In this document: piece after piece, positions 18,085-27,207 of the stretch
How the letters are laid out: every line of letters starts with the position of its first letter
How positions within the stretch are numbered: position 1 is the stretch's first letter
Assembly: GCA_017551545.1 (NCBI GenBank)
Contig: JAFZLJ010000092.1
Coordinates: forward strand, 1-56,770
Direction: 5' to 3'
From: Treponema sp.
GTDB lineage: Bacteria > Spirochaetota > Spirochaetia > Treponematales > Treponemataceae
DNA: 56,770 nt
Notes under the pieces: generated by a model
Told to the model about the DNA's origin: nothing
The model's input: only the letters and a program-made list of their open reading frames with translations
The model's database searches: none
Translations under genes and position numbers: made by a program

Positions 18085-19144
18085 AACTGATTATTTACAG
18101 AATAAAAGAGTCTCGTTAAAGCCATATATATATGAAAAGCCTTCTATTTCTGCTGTTTCAATAAAGATTTTTGTGCTTCTTTTGCTGCAGATTGTACTTC
18201 TTGTTTTTACAAAAAGCTTTAATGCAATTATTGTAATTGCAAGTGCAACTATAGGAGCTTTGCTCGCAAGTGTAATTCACTATCTTTTAATTAAAAAGAA
18301 AAAATTCCTTTCGCTTACAAATCTTATTCAGGGAATAACAATTGGCATGCTGCTGCCGGAAAGTTATCCTCCGCTGACTGCACTTGTAATTGCTTTTGCA
18401 ACACTTCTTATTTTCAAATATGTTTTTGAAAATTCAGAAAACTTCTGGATTAACATTGTAAGTGTTTCAATCCTTATTGCATATTTTATTGGAAAAACAT
18501 ATTTTCCTGATTTCCTTATTTCAAAGGAATTGTTCAGCATAAAAAATCCTTCGGTTCAACTTATTAATGAAGGTGTTTTCCCGATTTACGATTTTGATAT
18601 TACACTTACAGGTTACTTAAACGCAAATCTTCTAAACTTCTTTAAAGTAACTCTTCCACAAGGAATTATTTCTATGCTGTGGGATACTCATTCTGTAATT
18701 CCGGCATTCAGATTTAATCTGCTTACAATAATTGCTTCGATTGTTTTATTTTCAGACGGTTCTTTTTCACTTCTTATTCCGTCAATTTTCCTTTTAGTTT
18801 ATTCACTTCTTGTAAGAATGTTCTTCCCGTATATTTCAGGCGGTGAGTTTAATCAGGGAGACATTGCTCTTGCACTTTTAACAAGCGGAACTCTTTTTGT
18901 TTCTGTCTTTATGATTCAATGGTTTGGAACGCATCCAATGACAATTATAGGAAAAATCATATATGCACTTTTTGCAGGCATCTGTGCTTTCTTTATTGTA
19001 GGCTGCGGTACATCTCCTGTTGGAATGGTTTACGTTGTAATAATCTGTAATATCCTTAATCTTCTTATTCGTCAGATTGAAGAAAAAAGAATGGATATTC
19101 TTATGCATAAAATTACCGAAATAACAAGTTCGGAGGATCGCTGA
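18065..19144 (+). CDS. rnfD: RnfD-like membrane subunit without flavinylation motif
   Basis: This 359-aa polytopic protein of the RnfD/NqrB family has nine or ten hydrophobic segments. Family-like stretches are LTNLIQGITIGMLLPESYPP (about 80), GEFNQGDIALALLTSGTLF (about 275) and the last two helices. Canonical RnfD carries covalent FMN on a threonine in an SGAT motif and has TDPVTSP near the end; neither occurs, the latter being IQWFGTHP. The start overlaps rnfC by 20 bp (or 11 bp from the second Met). It is one of several subunits here with lost cofactor sites. Confidence 0.8.
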   Translation: MNKMKNKTDYLQNKRVSLKPYIYEKPSISAVSIKIFVLLLLQIVLLVFTKSFNAIIVIASATIGALLASVIHYLLIKKKKFLSLTNLIQGITIGMLLPESYPPLTALVIAFATLLIFKYVFENSENFWINIVSVSILIAYFIGKTYFPDFLISKELFSIKNPSVQLINEGVFPIYDFDITLTGYLNANLLNFFKVTLPQGIISMLWDTHSVIPAFRFNLLTIIASIVLFSDGSFSLLIPSIFLLVYSLLVRMFFPYISGGEFNQGDIALALLTSGTLFVSVFMIQWFGTHPMTIIGKIIYALFAGICAFFIVGCGTSPVGMVYVVIICNILNLLIRQIEEKRMDILMHKITEITSSEDR

Positions 19145-19145
19145 T

Positions 19146-19601
19146 ATGCAGGAAATAAGTAATAAAAACTTCTTTAAAAATTATGCCTTTTTTATTCTGA
19201 TTCTTCTTGTAATTTTTGCCGTCCTTTCGTATACGGTTGTTGTTTCTAAAAAGGCATGGTCAAAAAATCTTGCAGTTTCGGTTCAAAAGGTTTTTGATGA
19301 AGAAGAACCTGGCCGCTGGAAAGTTGGAAATAGTATTACTGTAAATAATCCGGTAACAGTTAATTGTGCAGCTTACGAAGTAGTTGATGTTAAAACAAAT
19401 ACAAAAATGAAAGCTATCATTATTCGTACAATTACTTTTTATGGACCTGTTTCGGCAGTGTTTTCATATAAGGAAGGGGAGACTGCCGATTTTGTAGGTT
19501 ATTCATCATTGCATGGAAGAATTAAAACTCAGCTTTTGAATAATAAGTCGGATAAACGCCGTGAATACTGGCAGAATAAAATTCCTGATATTCTGAAATA
19601 G
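19146..19601 (+). CDS. rnfG: RnfG-like protein truncated before the FMN attachment site
   Basis: This 151-aa protein has one N-terminal membrane anchor (about 12-33) and a periplasmic domain that follows the start of the RnfG/FMN_bind fold (AYEVVDVKTNTKMKAIIIRTITFYGPVSAV). Normal RnfG is about 190-210 aa and ends with an (S/T)GAT(T/S) threonine carrying FMN. This protein stops at PDILK without any such motif. Identity rests on position between rnfD and rnfE plus topology. GGAGG lies before the ATG, and rnfE follows after 14 bp. Confidence 0.65.
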   Translation: MQEISNKNFFKNYAFFILILLVIFAVLSYTVVVSKKAWSKNLAVSVQKVFDEEEPGRWKVGNSITVNNPVTVNCAAYEVVDVKTNTKMKAIIIRTITFYGPVSAVFSYKEGETADFVGYSSLHGRIKTQLLNNKSDKRREYWQNKIPDILK

Positions 19602-19615
19602 AGGAAATTATTAAG

Positions 19616-20239
19616 ATGGAAGTAAAACGCAGATCTATATATTTTTTGATAGCAACAATTCTCACAGTGCTTGTTCCAACTCCAGGACGCTTTGTTTATG
19701 GAGTTTCAATTGTACTTGGGCTTAATCTTTTAATGCTCATTGGAACTGTAACAAATTCCTTTGTAAAAAAAATAAAGCTCGAAGGCATGAGTACTATCAT
19801 AATTCTTATATCGTTAATTTCTGTTACAATTTTTTACAGGCAGCTTATGATTTTAATCTGTCCGGAAGTTATGCTCACTCTTGGATTTATGATTTATTTA
19901 ATGCCTGTTTCGGTTGTGTTCTTCGGATACATTTTTTCAAACCAGGAGCAGACTCTTGCAGAACGACTTACTTTGAATATGCTTCACATGCTAACTTTCT
20001 CTGTATATGTACTGCTGTTCTTCTTAATAAGAGACCTTGCCGGCTATGGAACATTTACATTCTTTGGAAAGGGGCATCAGATTTTTGAAAAGGTAATTAT
20101 TTCTCCGGACAATTTAGGATTCTTCTCGCTGCTTGCTTCAATTCCGGGCGCATTGATTTTTTCTTCGGTACTTTTATTTATTCATATTTTTGTCCGAAAC
20201 GAATTTGATATTCTTTTTAATTCGGAGGAAAATAAATGA
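19616..20239 (+). CDS. rnfE: RnfE-like membrane subunit without the cluster cysteines
   Basis: This 207-aa protein with about six membrane helices fits RnfE/NqrD in size, topology and the end LIHIFVRNEFDILF. The two cysteines that hold the intramembrane 2Fe-2S cluster in canonical members (GLCP in helix 1 and VNC in helix 4) are missing: the matching stretches read TVLVPTPG and LMPVSVVFFG. The only cysteine is in LICPE. A GAGG ribosome site precedes the start, and the stop overlaps rnfA by four bases. Confidence 0.72.
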   Translation: MEVKRRSIYFLIATILTVLVPTPGRFVYGVSIVLGLNLLMLIGTVTNSFVKKIKLEGMSTIIILISLISVTIFYRQLMILICPEVMLTLGFMIYLMPVSVVFFGYIFSNQEQTLAERLTLNMLHMLTFSVYVLLFFLIRDLAGYGTFTFFGKGHQIFEKVIISPDNLGFFSLLASIPGALIFSSVLLFIHIFVRNEFDILFNSEENK

Positions 20240-20793
20240 CACTGCTTAATACATTCTTTTATTACACCTGTTTTGCCTCTATAGTTCTTTTTTACGGAAT
20301 TGGAACAAACAAAATACTGAACATTGATTTTTCAAAAATCAAAAGTATTACATATTGTTTTAAAATTATAATTTCTATAATGGTTTCTTCGGTTGTAAGC
20401 TGGTTTGTTACAAAAGGCATTCTGGTTCCTTTAAAAATCGCAGAACTGTTCCCGCTTGTTGTATTCCTTATTTATGTTTGTATAGATACTTTCTTAGAAG
20501 CACTTATCCGTCTTACAACAGGAAAATCTGCAACGGAATTTATTTTTTCTTATCTTGTAATAATCCTTACAATTTCCGAAAGTTCATCAATTATTAATTG
20601 TATTTTAATTGCTGTAAGCTGTCTTTGTTCATTTATTACAATAATTCCGTTTATTATGGCCTTTAAAAAACGAAACAGCGATATTACAAATTCCGACAAA
20701 ATATTCTGCCGTTTATTTTTGTATCTTGCCCTGTTAATGCTTACTATTACAGTTCTTGATATTGCCTGGATTAATCCGGAGGTGTTTCAGTGA
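20236..20793 (+). CDS. rnfA: RnfA-like membrane subunit without the cluster cysteines
   Basis: This 185-aa protein with six hydrophobic segments has the size of RnfA/NqrE. The usual GLCPFMG of helix 1 is LFYGIGTNK here, and the TTNC of helix 4 is TISESSS, so neither cluster cysteine is conserved at its normal place. Other cysteines are scattered. It is coupled by four-base overlaps to rnfE before and rnfB after, and has GGAGG at its start. The assignment depends mainly on operon position and topology. Confidence 0.68.
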   Translation: MTLLNTFFYYTCFASIVLFYGIGTNKILNIDFSKIKSITYCFKIIISIMVSSVVSWFVTKGILVPLKIAELFPLVVFLIYVCIDTFLEALIRLTTGKSATEFIFSYLVIILTISESSSIINCILIAVSCLCSFITIIPFIMAFKKRNSDITNSDKIFCRLFLYLALLMLTITVLDIAWINPEVFQ

Positions 20794-21401
20794 TTCTTTC
20801 AGTAATTCTGCTCATTCTTATAATATTAATAGTTTCAATACTCTTGATTTTTTTGTTTTATGTACTATTCCCTTCAATTCATAATCAGAACAAAATTACT
20901 GAAAATACAATAATTGCTGATTCTGAAATTAATTATATACATCCGGTACAAATTCAAAAAGAAAAGTCTGATATGAAAGCTATAGTTTTATGCTCGTGCG
21001 AAAAGAAATTCGACATAAAACCAAAGATTTTTAATGAATCATATTCTTGTGCACTTGTTAATAAATATTCCGGAACAGGAACTCCATGTAAATTTGCATG
21101 TATTGGTCTTGGCGACTGTGTAAAAATCTGTCCGCAGAACGCAATTATCATAAAAAACAATACAGCAGTAATTACAAGTCAGTGTATTGGCTGCGGTAAA
21201 TGTGTAGATGCGTGTCCTTTAAGCATAATAAGGCTTATTCCTTTGAATACAACAGAGTATACAATCTGTGCAAACAAGTCAGATGAAAAATCGGGCTGTA
21301 CAGAGGAATTAAAAACACAAAAAGTTGTTTGGAATGCAAAAAAACACTTTAAAATCTGGGCAACTTGTTATAGAATATTTAAAAGCGTAATTAAGAATTA
21401 A
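20790..21401 (+). CDS. rnfB: RnfB-like ferredoxin subunit lacking the N-terminal Fe-S domain
   Basis: This 203-aa protein has an N-terminal membrane anchor (about 3-28). The conserved C-terminal part has two 4Fe-4S motifs: CKFACIGLGDCVKICP (about 100-115) with the RnfB-type spacing, and CIGCGKCVDACP (about 132-143). Canonical RnfB has an extra 4Fe-4S domain (C-x2-C-x4-C-x16-C) between anchor and ferredoxin; here the chain goes directly into the VLCSCEKKFDIK stretch that normally follows it. The start is GTG with GGAGG upstream. It ends the Rnf-type operon. Confidence 0.82.
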   Translation: MILSVILLILIILIVSILLIFLFYVLFPSIHNQNKITENTIIADSEINYIHPVQIQKEKSDMKAIVLCSCEKKFDIKPKIFNESYSCALVNKYSGTGTPCKFACIGLGDCVKICPQNAIIIKNNTAVITSQCIGCGKCVDACPLSIIRLIPLNTTEYTICANKSDEKSGCTEELKTQKVVWNAKKHFKIWATCYRIFKSVIKN

Positions 21402-21456
21402 TTTTAAAAAAAGGAGAAAGTAACGGCAAAAGGGGTGGGGCGCCGTATATTTGAGT

Positions 21457-23463
21457 ATGGATTCAATATACGTATGCTTCAATTTCAGGTCTATGTCTGT
21501 CTGTTCCGATAACCCGGATGAATTTGACAAGATGTACCAGACTGTATACAAGCCGCTTGCACGTTTCCTTTATTCACATCCTGATTTTAAATTTACTTTT
21601 TCATTTACAGGTCCTCAGCTTTTATATTACAAGAAAAAAAGAAATGAATTCCTTACAATCATAAAAGAGCTCGTTGAACGAAATCAGGTAGAAATACTTG
21701 GCGGTGGTTTTTACGCTCCTGTTCTTCCTTTGCTTTTCCCGGTAGACAGAAATACTCAGATAGACATGCTTTCTACAGAAATAAGACAGACTGTAGGAAA
21801 ACGTCCGCGTGGTATAACAATGTTTGCAGATATCTGGGATTCATCACTTGTAAATAATCTTCAGACCTGCGGTATTGAATATGCGCTTTTAGACAGTAAT
21901 TCAATTCCGGAAAATAAACGAAACTTCCTGTATAACATAATGCAGGATCTTGGAAAGACTGTAGAGATTTTCCCATATTACAATGAGTTTGTTCCAAGCG
22001 GCGATACACCTTGCGATTACTTTGACAAATCAATTACAAAGGCTGTAGAAAAAGCAGAAAAGCAGGATGATTACTTTCAGATTAATCCGGATAAGATTGT
22101 GATTATTAGTATGAATTATAAGACACTATCACAACTTGTCGAGAATAAATGGTTCGAAAAATTTGCTGATTATCTTAAGAACACACCGGATACAAGACTT
22201 AAGACAGGCATTATTGATGAATACAGAAAAAATCAGAATATAAAAATACCTGCATATATTCCTACTGCAATGAATAAGGTTTTAGACAGCTGGTGCGGCT
22301 ACCTTGTTCGAAACAGAAATAAATCTTCTTTCCAGAATACTGTTTATAATTTTATGGAAGTATATCCGGCATGCAGAAATCTGTATAACCGCATTACATA
22401 TATGACTATTCTTATTAATCAATATAAGAATGATAAAATGCGCAAAAAGGCTGCCCGCGAAAAGCTGCTCGAAGCTCAGAGTGGAAATGCTCTTTTATGT
22501 ACTTATAACGGGCCTTTTACAAATACAAAGCATCGTCAGAACGCATACAGAAGTCTTATTACTGCAGAAAAATTCCTTAAAGAAGACGGAAAATTTACAG
22601 AAAGCATAAGTCGTTTTGATTACACAAATGACGGATTAAATGAATATATCTGCCGCATGCAGGATTATTTTGCATATATAAGCCTTCTTGGTGGAGCAGT
22701 TCAGGAACTTGATGTTATGAAAAACTGCGGAAACTATGCAGATAATCTTTCGCGTGTTTTTGAATATGATGGTGTAGAAGACGGTTATAACAGAGGAATC
22801 CTTGTAGATCATTTGTTTAATGCAGACCAGTTTGAACGCTACATTAATGGAGAAGCTGCCGGAGACGGTGTTTTCTCCAGAATTTATTATAAAGATATTA
22901 AGTTCTCTGCAAACCGTAAGGAGCTTTGTCTTTCTGCAGAAGCTGAATATAAGCCTACTCATCAGAAGGTTTCGCTCAGAAAGAAATATATTTTTACTTC
23001 AAGCGGTTTAAGCGTTCAGTATATTTTGAAAAATGAAAGCCAGAATCCTCTTAAATTGAAATTTGCAGTTGAGTCTAACTTTGCAGATGTAAGCTTTGAA
23101 AGTGAAAAAATCAATTATTTTAATATAGAAGTTGCAGAGCCGGAGCAGGTTCATCTTCTTGATGCAAAAAAATCAACACAGCAGCTTAATCATTCATCAA
23201 AGCTAAAGAATGTAGAAGCAATAAGGCTTACAGACAGCTTTAAGGGTGTTTCTTTTGGCTTTGAACCTAATGAGCAGTGCGGATATTTTTACACACCAAT
23301 AATTTTCCACAGGCCTGATTATTATACAAACCAGCTTACTACAACTGCAGCAACCTTTGTGTCTACATTATTCTGGGATATAGACATAGAAAGCGGCAAA
23401 GAAACAGAGAAAACTATTAATTTTACAATTACTTCATTAAAGAAATCTAAACCTGTTACTTAG
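21457..23463 (+). CDS. GH57/4-alpha-glucanotransferase-like protein, catalytic residues missing
   Basis: This 668-aa cytoplasmic protein is related to GH57 glucanotransferases with DUF1925/1926-type C-terminal domains. Family stretches include EILGGGFYAPVLPLLFP (about 70-88), the GIEYALLDS segment (about 140) and the late EYDGVEDGYNRG region. The nucleophile motif WLTERVW reads MFADIW and the acid/base motif (HDDGEKFG) reads IISMNYKTL, so both catalytic acids appear lost. It may bind glycan or have a scaffold role. The start is ATG 21457, or TTG 21451 just upstream, with no good ribosome site. It lies 55 bp after rnfB. Confidence 0.75.
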   Translation: MDSIYVCFNFRSMSVCSDNPDEFDKMYQTVYKPLARFLYSHPDFKFTFSFTGPQLLYYKKKRNEFLTIIKELVERNQVEILGGGFYAPVLPLLFPVDRNTQIDMLSTEIRQTVGKRPRGITMFADIWDSSLVNNLQTCGIEYALLDSNSIPENKRNFLYNIMQDLGKTVEIFPYYNEFVPSGDTPCDYFDKSITKAVEKAEKQDDYFQINPDKIVIISMNYKTLSQLVENKWFEKFADYLKNTPDTRLKTGIIDEYRKNQNIKIPAYIPTAMNKVLDSWCGYLVRNRNKSSFQNTVYNFMEVYPACRNLYNRITYMTILINQYKNDKMRKKAAREKLLEAQSGNALLCTYNGPFTNTKHRQNAYRSLITAEKFLKEDGKFTESISRFDYTNDGLNEYICRMQDYFAYISLLGGAVQELDVMKNCGNYADNLSRVFEYDGVEDGYNRGILVDHLFNADQFERYINGEAAGDGVFSRIYYKDIKFSANRKELCLSAEAEYKPTHQKVSLRKKYIFTSSGLSVQYILKNESQNPLKLKFAVESNFADVSFESEKINYFNIEVAEPEQVHLLDAKKSTQQLNHSSKLKNVEAIRLTDSFKGVSFGFEPNEQCGYFYTPIIFHRPDYYTNQLTTTAATFVSTLFWDIDIESGKETEKTINFTITSLKKSKPVT

Positions 23464-24343
23464 ACTGTTCCGGTTTTTCTTCTTTTAATTTAAACACAAC
23501 AATCCAGTTAGAAGAATCCGGCGAACGTCTCTTAAGCTTATATTTTAATGTATATTTTTTCCCAGGCTGGAATGTTTCTGTAAAGCTTGCATTATAAATC
23601 TGAGCCGGTGAAAAGAACATATTACCAGGATCATCAATATTACAGCGGATTTCTACAGGTTCTTTAACATTAATATTCAAATATCCGTCTTCTGACATAT
23701 TAAGAACAGAATATACAGAAAAAAGTTCATTCTGAATAAAAGTAGGGTAAAGGTTTTTCTGGAATTTAATCTGAGCACATGAGCGAGGGTCTACAAATAT
23801 ATTCTTAAAGGTCCATTTATCAAAAGTCTGTGTTACAGATGACTGAAGGTTTACGATTTTATCTTCTTTGCCTTCTTTTGTAGCAGGAATTGTCTGTGTT
23901 GTACGCATAATTGCTTTTACAGAAAGGTATCCGTCTGGCTGTTCCATGCTGAAAACAAGCTCACAGAACTGATTTGTATAATCATCTTCATTTATTTCAA
24001 GGTTAAGCTCCCATTGTGGAAGTTCTTCAAGAATTTCTTCTGTTTCTGCGTCACAGACAACATTATATTCAATGTTTCCTTCTATAGGTGTTTCATTAAT
24101 ATAATAAGGGTCTAAATAAATACCCTGATTTTCAAAAACATAATCACAGATTTCTTCATAAGGAAGCGATTTAAAAATCTGAATTAATTCTTCGTCTGAA
24201 GGTGCAATTGTGTCAGAAGTAAGAACAATGCGGTTAATAGTAAATACGTAGGAATCAAGCTGATCAACTTTAATTGGTTTAGTTGTAGTACAAGAAGCCA
24301 CAAGGCCTGTCAAAATAGTTAATAATAATACGATTTTTTTCAT
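23456..24343 (-). CDS. Lipoprotein of unknown function
   Basis: This 295-aa protein has a lipoprotein signal (lipobox LVASC, Cys about 18). The mature part is acidic and beta-rich (ENQGIYLDPYY, QWELNLEINEDDYTNQF, CAQIKFQKNLYP). No enzyme motif is visible and I do not recognise the family. It ends 8 bp inside the GH57-like gene on the other strand. Its promoter is a near-consensus TTGACA/TAGAAT with the -10 only seven bases from the ATG and no Shine-Dalgarno. Confidence 0.75.
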   Translation of the reverse strand: MKKIVLLLTILTGLVASCTTTKPIKVDQLDSYVFTINRIVLTSDTIAPSDEELIQIFKSLPYEEICDYVFENQGIYLDPYYINETPIEGNIEYNVVCDAETEEILEELPQWELNLEINEDDYTNQFCELVFSMEQPDGYLSVKAIMRTTQTIPATKEGKEDKIVNLQSSVTQTFDKWTFKNIFVDPRSCAQIKFQKNLYPTFIQNELFSVYSVLNMSEDGYLNINVKEPVEIRCNIDDPGNMFFSPAQIYNASFTETFQPGKKYTLKYKLKRRSPDSSNWIVVFKLKEEKPEQSK

Positions 24344-24350
24344 AATATGA

Positions 24351-24378
24351 ATTCTAATACAAATGAAAAATATGTCAA
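24351..24378 (-). promoter_or_regulatory. Strong sigma-70 promoter, leaderless arrangement
   Basis: Minus strand TTGACA (24378-24373), 16 bp spacer, TAGAAT (24356-24351), then seven bases and the ATG at 24343. With a normal start-site distance, transcription begins at the A of the ATG. This is the best-supported leaderless case in the window. Confidence 0.65.
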
Positions 24379-24392
24379 GTTAAAAACAACTT

Positions 24393-24410
24393 TCAATGAT
24401 GATTCATTGA
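24393..24410. promoter_or_regulatory. Inverted repeat in divergent intergenic region
   Basis: TCAATGA-TGAT-TCATTGA is a perfect 7-bp inverted repeat between the divergent lipoprotein and chemotaxis genes. It lies just upstream of the lipoprotein -35, so it could be an operator. The rest of the 255-bp gap is AT-rich and holds a TATAAT at 24508-24513 and the ribosome site AAGGA for the receptor gene. Confidence 0.3.
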
Positions 24411-24598
24411 CTGAAGGTAATTTAGAAACCTGTACTGTAACCACATTAGAATAATCTTTGGTTTTGTAAAACGATTTATTTTACTTCCATTATTTACAGT
24501 TATAGGGTATAATTATACTATTAAAAAACAAGTTTTCTTTATATATTATAAAAGTCTTTGGAGTTTATCAAAAAAATTTATTTTTATAAGGAACTTTT

Positions 24599-26494
24599 AT
24601 GCCTAAGAACAAAACCCCAAAAAATCGACCTGGAATCTGGTTACCTTGGTATGCTTATCTTTTTATTGTTTTGATATACATTTCTCCGTATATAATGTTA
24701 ACTCCACTTGGACTTATAACAGAACTTTTTACTTCGGAAGAATTTGGAATTATATTTTCAAATCCATTAATTAATGCAATTACTGTTTTAACTGTAGTTT
24801 TGGCATTAATCATGGTCTTCTGGGAAAAAAAATTCCTTTCACAATATACAGGAACTCCTGAGTCAATTAAAATCACGAATAAAAAATTAAAGATTGCAGC
24901 ACTTGGAAATATTGCAATTCCAATTACATTGCAGATTGTTGAAGGTGCAGCAATTTGTTTATTCTTAAAGAAAACCGGACTGCAGCTCAGATCATTTGAA
25001 ACACATAATCCAACTTTGTTTATTTACATGATTCTTCTTGGATCTTTGTTTGATTTTGGTCTTCTTTTCTATATTCTTCAGGTTCGCGTAATTGAGCCAC
25101 GCTTGCATATGATTCCTTTTGAAAAGAAAGAACTTCCTCTTGATTTGATTCAACGAAACGTATTAACAATGACTTTTGGTATTTTGGGTTGTATGTTCCT
25201 TGTTTTTGTTTCTTTGAATCCTTACTCACTTTCTCAAGGTTCAAGTTCTGTTTATGGAAGACTTGGTCCTATTCTTGTATATGCATTGATTTATTTCGTT
25301 GTTGTAAACATTCTTCTTACAGATGATATTAAAGTTTGTATCAGAAGAATTACACGTGTAACAGATAAACTTACCGAAAACGATTATACAATCGAAGATC
25401 AGAAAGCTACTAACCGTAGTGAGCTTGGTCTTATCATTCAGAGTGTTAACAAGTTTAAGCGCAAGGCTAACAGCATTCTTGTTCAGTTTGGTGCTTCTGC
25501 AAAACGTACATCTTCTGAATCTGATGATCTTGTTTCTAACATGGATTCTACAAGAAACAACGTTGCAAGCATTACAGAATCTTTGCAGAGTATTAAGAGC
25601 GAAATTGAAAATCAGTCTGCTGGTGTTGCAGAATCTAATTCTTCTATTGAACAGATTATGGGTAACATCCGCTCGCTCAACAATGCTATTGAAGCTCAGG
25701 CAGCCGGAGTTACACAGTCTAGTGCAGCCGTAGAAGAAATGGTTGCAAATGTTGCTTCTGTTTCTCAAATTCTTGAAAAGAACAGTGAAGTTGTTGCTCT
25801 TCTTTCTGATGCTTCTGAAAAAGGTCAACAGCAGGTACGAACAGCCGTTGAAACAGCCGAAAGTGTTCTTCAGCAGTCTACAGGTATTTTGCAGGCATCA
25901 AGCATCATTCAGAATATTGCAAGCCGTACAAATCTTCTTGCTATGAACGCCGCTATTGAGTCTGCTCACGCTGGTGAAGCCGGAAAAGGTTTCGCAGTTG
26001 TTGCCGAAGAAATCCGTAAGCTTGCAGAACAGTCAAGCTCACAGTCAAAGGCTATTGATGAAAACCTTCATTCTCTTTCAGATGCAATTTCAAATATTAC
26101 AACAGATATTGGTCACGTTAAGGTTGCTTTTGAAAATATTTATGAACTTTCACAAAAGGTACGTGAACAGGAAACAGTTATTGCCAATGCTATGGAAGAG
26201 CAGAACGCAGGTAACCAGCAGGTACTCGAAGCAATGCATGCAATCAGTGATTCTACTGCCGAAGTTAAGAATGGTTCAGCCGAAATGCTTATAGGTGGTG
26301 AACAGATTCTTAAGGAAATGCAGAACCTTTCAGAAGTAACAAGAGTTATTTCTGAAACAATGAATCAGATTAATGATTTCTCTACACATATTTCCGATGC
26401 TGTTGCCATTACAACTGCTTCAACAAACAGTACAAAGCAGAGTGTTACAGGCTTGCTTGACGAGCTTGATACATTCAAGCTTGCTGATTCGTAA
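24599..26494 (+). CDS. Methyl-accepting chemotaxis protein
   Basis: This 631-aa receptor has six or seven N-terminal membrane helices (about 15-235) and no large periplasmic sensor. A HAMP-like linker follows (about 238-300), then a long signalling coil. The CheA/CheW hairpin tip is unmistakable: [24 protein letters not shown] followed by [11 protein letters not shown] (about 445-480). The ligand is unknown; the membrane-embedded N-terminus suggests an internal or membrane signal. AAGGA precedes the ATG. The LUD gene follows after 15 bp, probably in the same transcript. Confidence 0.95.
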   Translation: MPKNKTPKNRPGIWLPWYAYLFIVLIYISPYIMLTPLGLITELFTSEEFGIIFSNPLINAITVLTVVLALIMVFWEKKFLSQYTGTPESIKITNKKLKIAALGNIAIPITLQIVEGAAICLFLKKTGLQLRSFETHNPTLFIYMILLGSLFDFGLLFYILQVRVIEPRLHMIPFEKKELPLDLIQRNVLTMTFGILGCMFLVFVSLNPYSLSQGSSSVYGRLGPILVYALIYFVVVNILLTDDIKVCIRRITRVTDKLTENDYTIEDQKATNRSELGLIIQSVNKFKRKANSILVQFGASAKRTSSESDDLVSNMDSTRNNVASITESLQSIKSEIENQSAGVAESNSSIEQIMGNIRSLNNAIEAQAAGVTQSSAAVEEMVANVASVSQILEKNSEVVALLSDASEKGQQQVRTAVETAESVLQQSTGILQASSIIQNIASRTNLLAMNAAIESAHAGEAGKGFAVVAEEIRKLAEQSSSQSKAIDENLHSLSDAISNITTDIGHVKVAFENIYELSQKVREQETVIANAMEEQNAGNQQVLEAMHAISDSTAEVKNGSAEMLIGGEQILKEMQNLSEVTRVISETMNQINDFSTHISDAVAITTASTNSTKQSVTGLLDELDTFKLADS

Positions 26495-26509
26495 TAACAG
26501 GAGCCAAAA

Positions 26510-27148
26510 ATGTTAGACCCGGTAAAGAAACTTTTTGACATTAAAGGTCCAAAGGTTGCAGAAGCTTTAACTAAGCGTCATTTTGAAGCATATTATTGTT
26601 CAGATAAAGAAGCTGCAGTAAAAAAGATTTTAGAAATCATTCCAAAAAATCATTCTGTTGCCTGGGGCGGCACAATGACTATGGACCAGCTTGGGCTTAA
26701 GGATAAGCTTGCTGCTGCAGGCTATGCTTTGATTGACCGTGATAAAGGCGCAACTCCAGAAGAACGCGAACTTATAATGCACAAGGCTCTTAACTGTGGT
26801 TCTTTCATTATGAGCAGCAATGCAATTACAGAAGACGGTCAGTTGTTCAACATTGACGGAAAAGGTAACCGCGTTGCAGCTTTGATTTATGGTCCAGAAA
26901 ACGTAATCATTATTGCAGGCATGAACAAGGTTGTTCAGAATATGGATGCAGCCTATGACAGAGTTCGCGGATATGCAGCACCTGCAAATGCACAGCGCTT
27001 TGATATTGATACTCCATGTAAGAAGATTGGGGAGTGTGCAGATTGTCTTTCTGGGTCAACCATTTGTGCACAGTTTGTTCAGACGCGCATCTGTAAGCCG
27101 GCAGGACGCATCAAAGTTGTATTAATCGGTGAAGAACTTGGAATATAA
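26510..27148 (+). CDS. LUD-domain protein
   Basis: This 212-aa protein has the LUD (lactate utilisation, LutB/LutC-like, DUF162) fold: a glycine-rich AWGGTMTMDQLGL (about 50), CGSFIMSSNAITEDGQLFNIDGKGNRVAALIYG split across about 95-125, and a cysteine-bearing tail (CADCLSGSTIC, about 175). It lacks the ferredoxin domain of LutB, so it is a stand-alone LUD protein whose substrate is unclear. CAGGAG lies before the ATG. It follows the chemotaxis receptor closely. Confidence 0.82.
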   Translation: MLDPVKKLFDIKGPKVAEALTKRHFEAYYCSDKEAAVKKILEIIPKNHSVAWGGTMTMDQLGLKDKLAAAGYALIDRDKGATPEERELIMHKALNCGSFIMSSNAITEDGQLFNIDGKGNRVAALIYGPENVIIIAGMNKVVQNMDAAYDRVRGYAAPANAQRFDIDTPCKKIGECADCLSGSTICAQFVQTRICKPAGRIKVVLIGEELGI

Positions 27149-27167
27149 AAAAATGCATACAAATATC

Positions 27168-27196
27168 TGGATTGCCACGCTTCGCTCGCAATGACG
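27168..27196. repeat. Palindromic repeat (GGATTGCCACG family)
   Basis: One copy of TGGATTGCCACGC...CGCAATGACG lies between the LUD and OmpA-like genes. Read in frame it encodes PRFARND, which falsely extends the downstream reading frame upstream of the real ATG at 27208. Confidence 0.85.
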
Positions 27197-27207
27197 AAAG
27201 TATTAAA

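Noticed and set aside
27172..27207. Longer start for the OmpA-like gene (frame beginning PRFARND)
   Set aside because: These codons are a palindromic repeat read in frame from a TTG. The signal peptide begins at the ATG at 27208.
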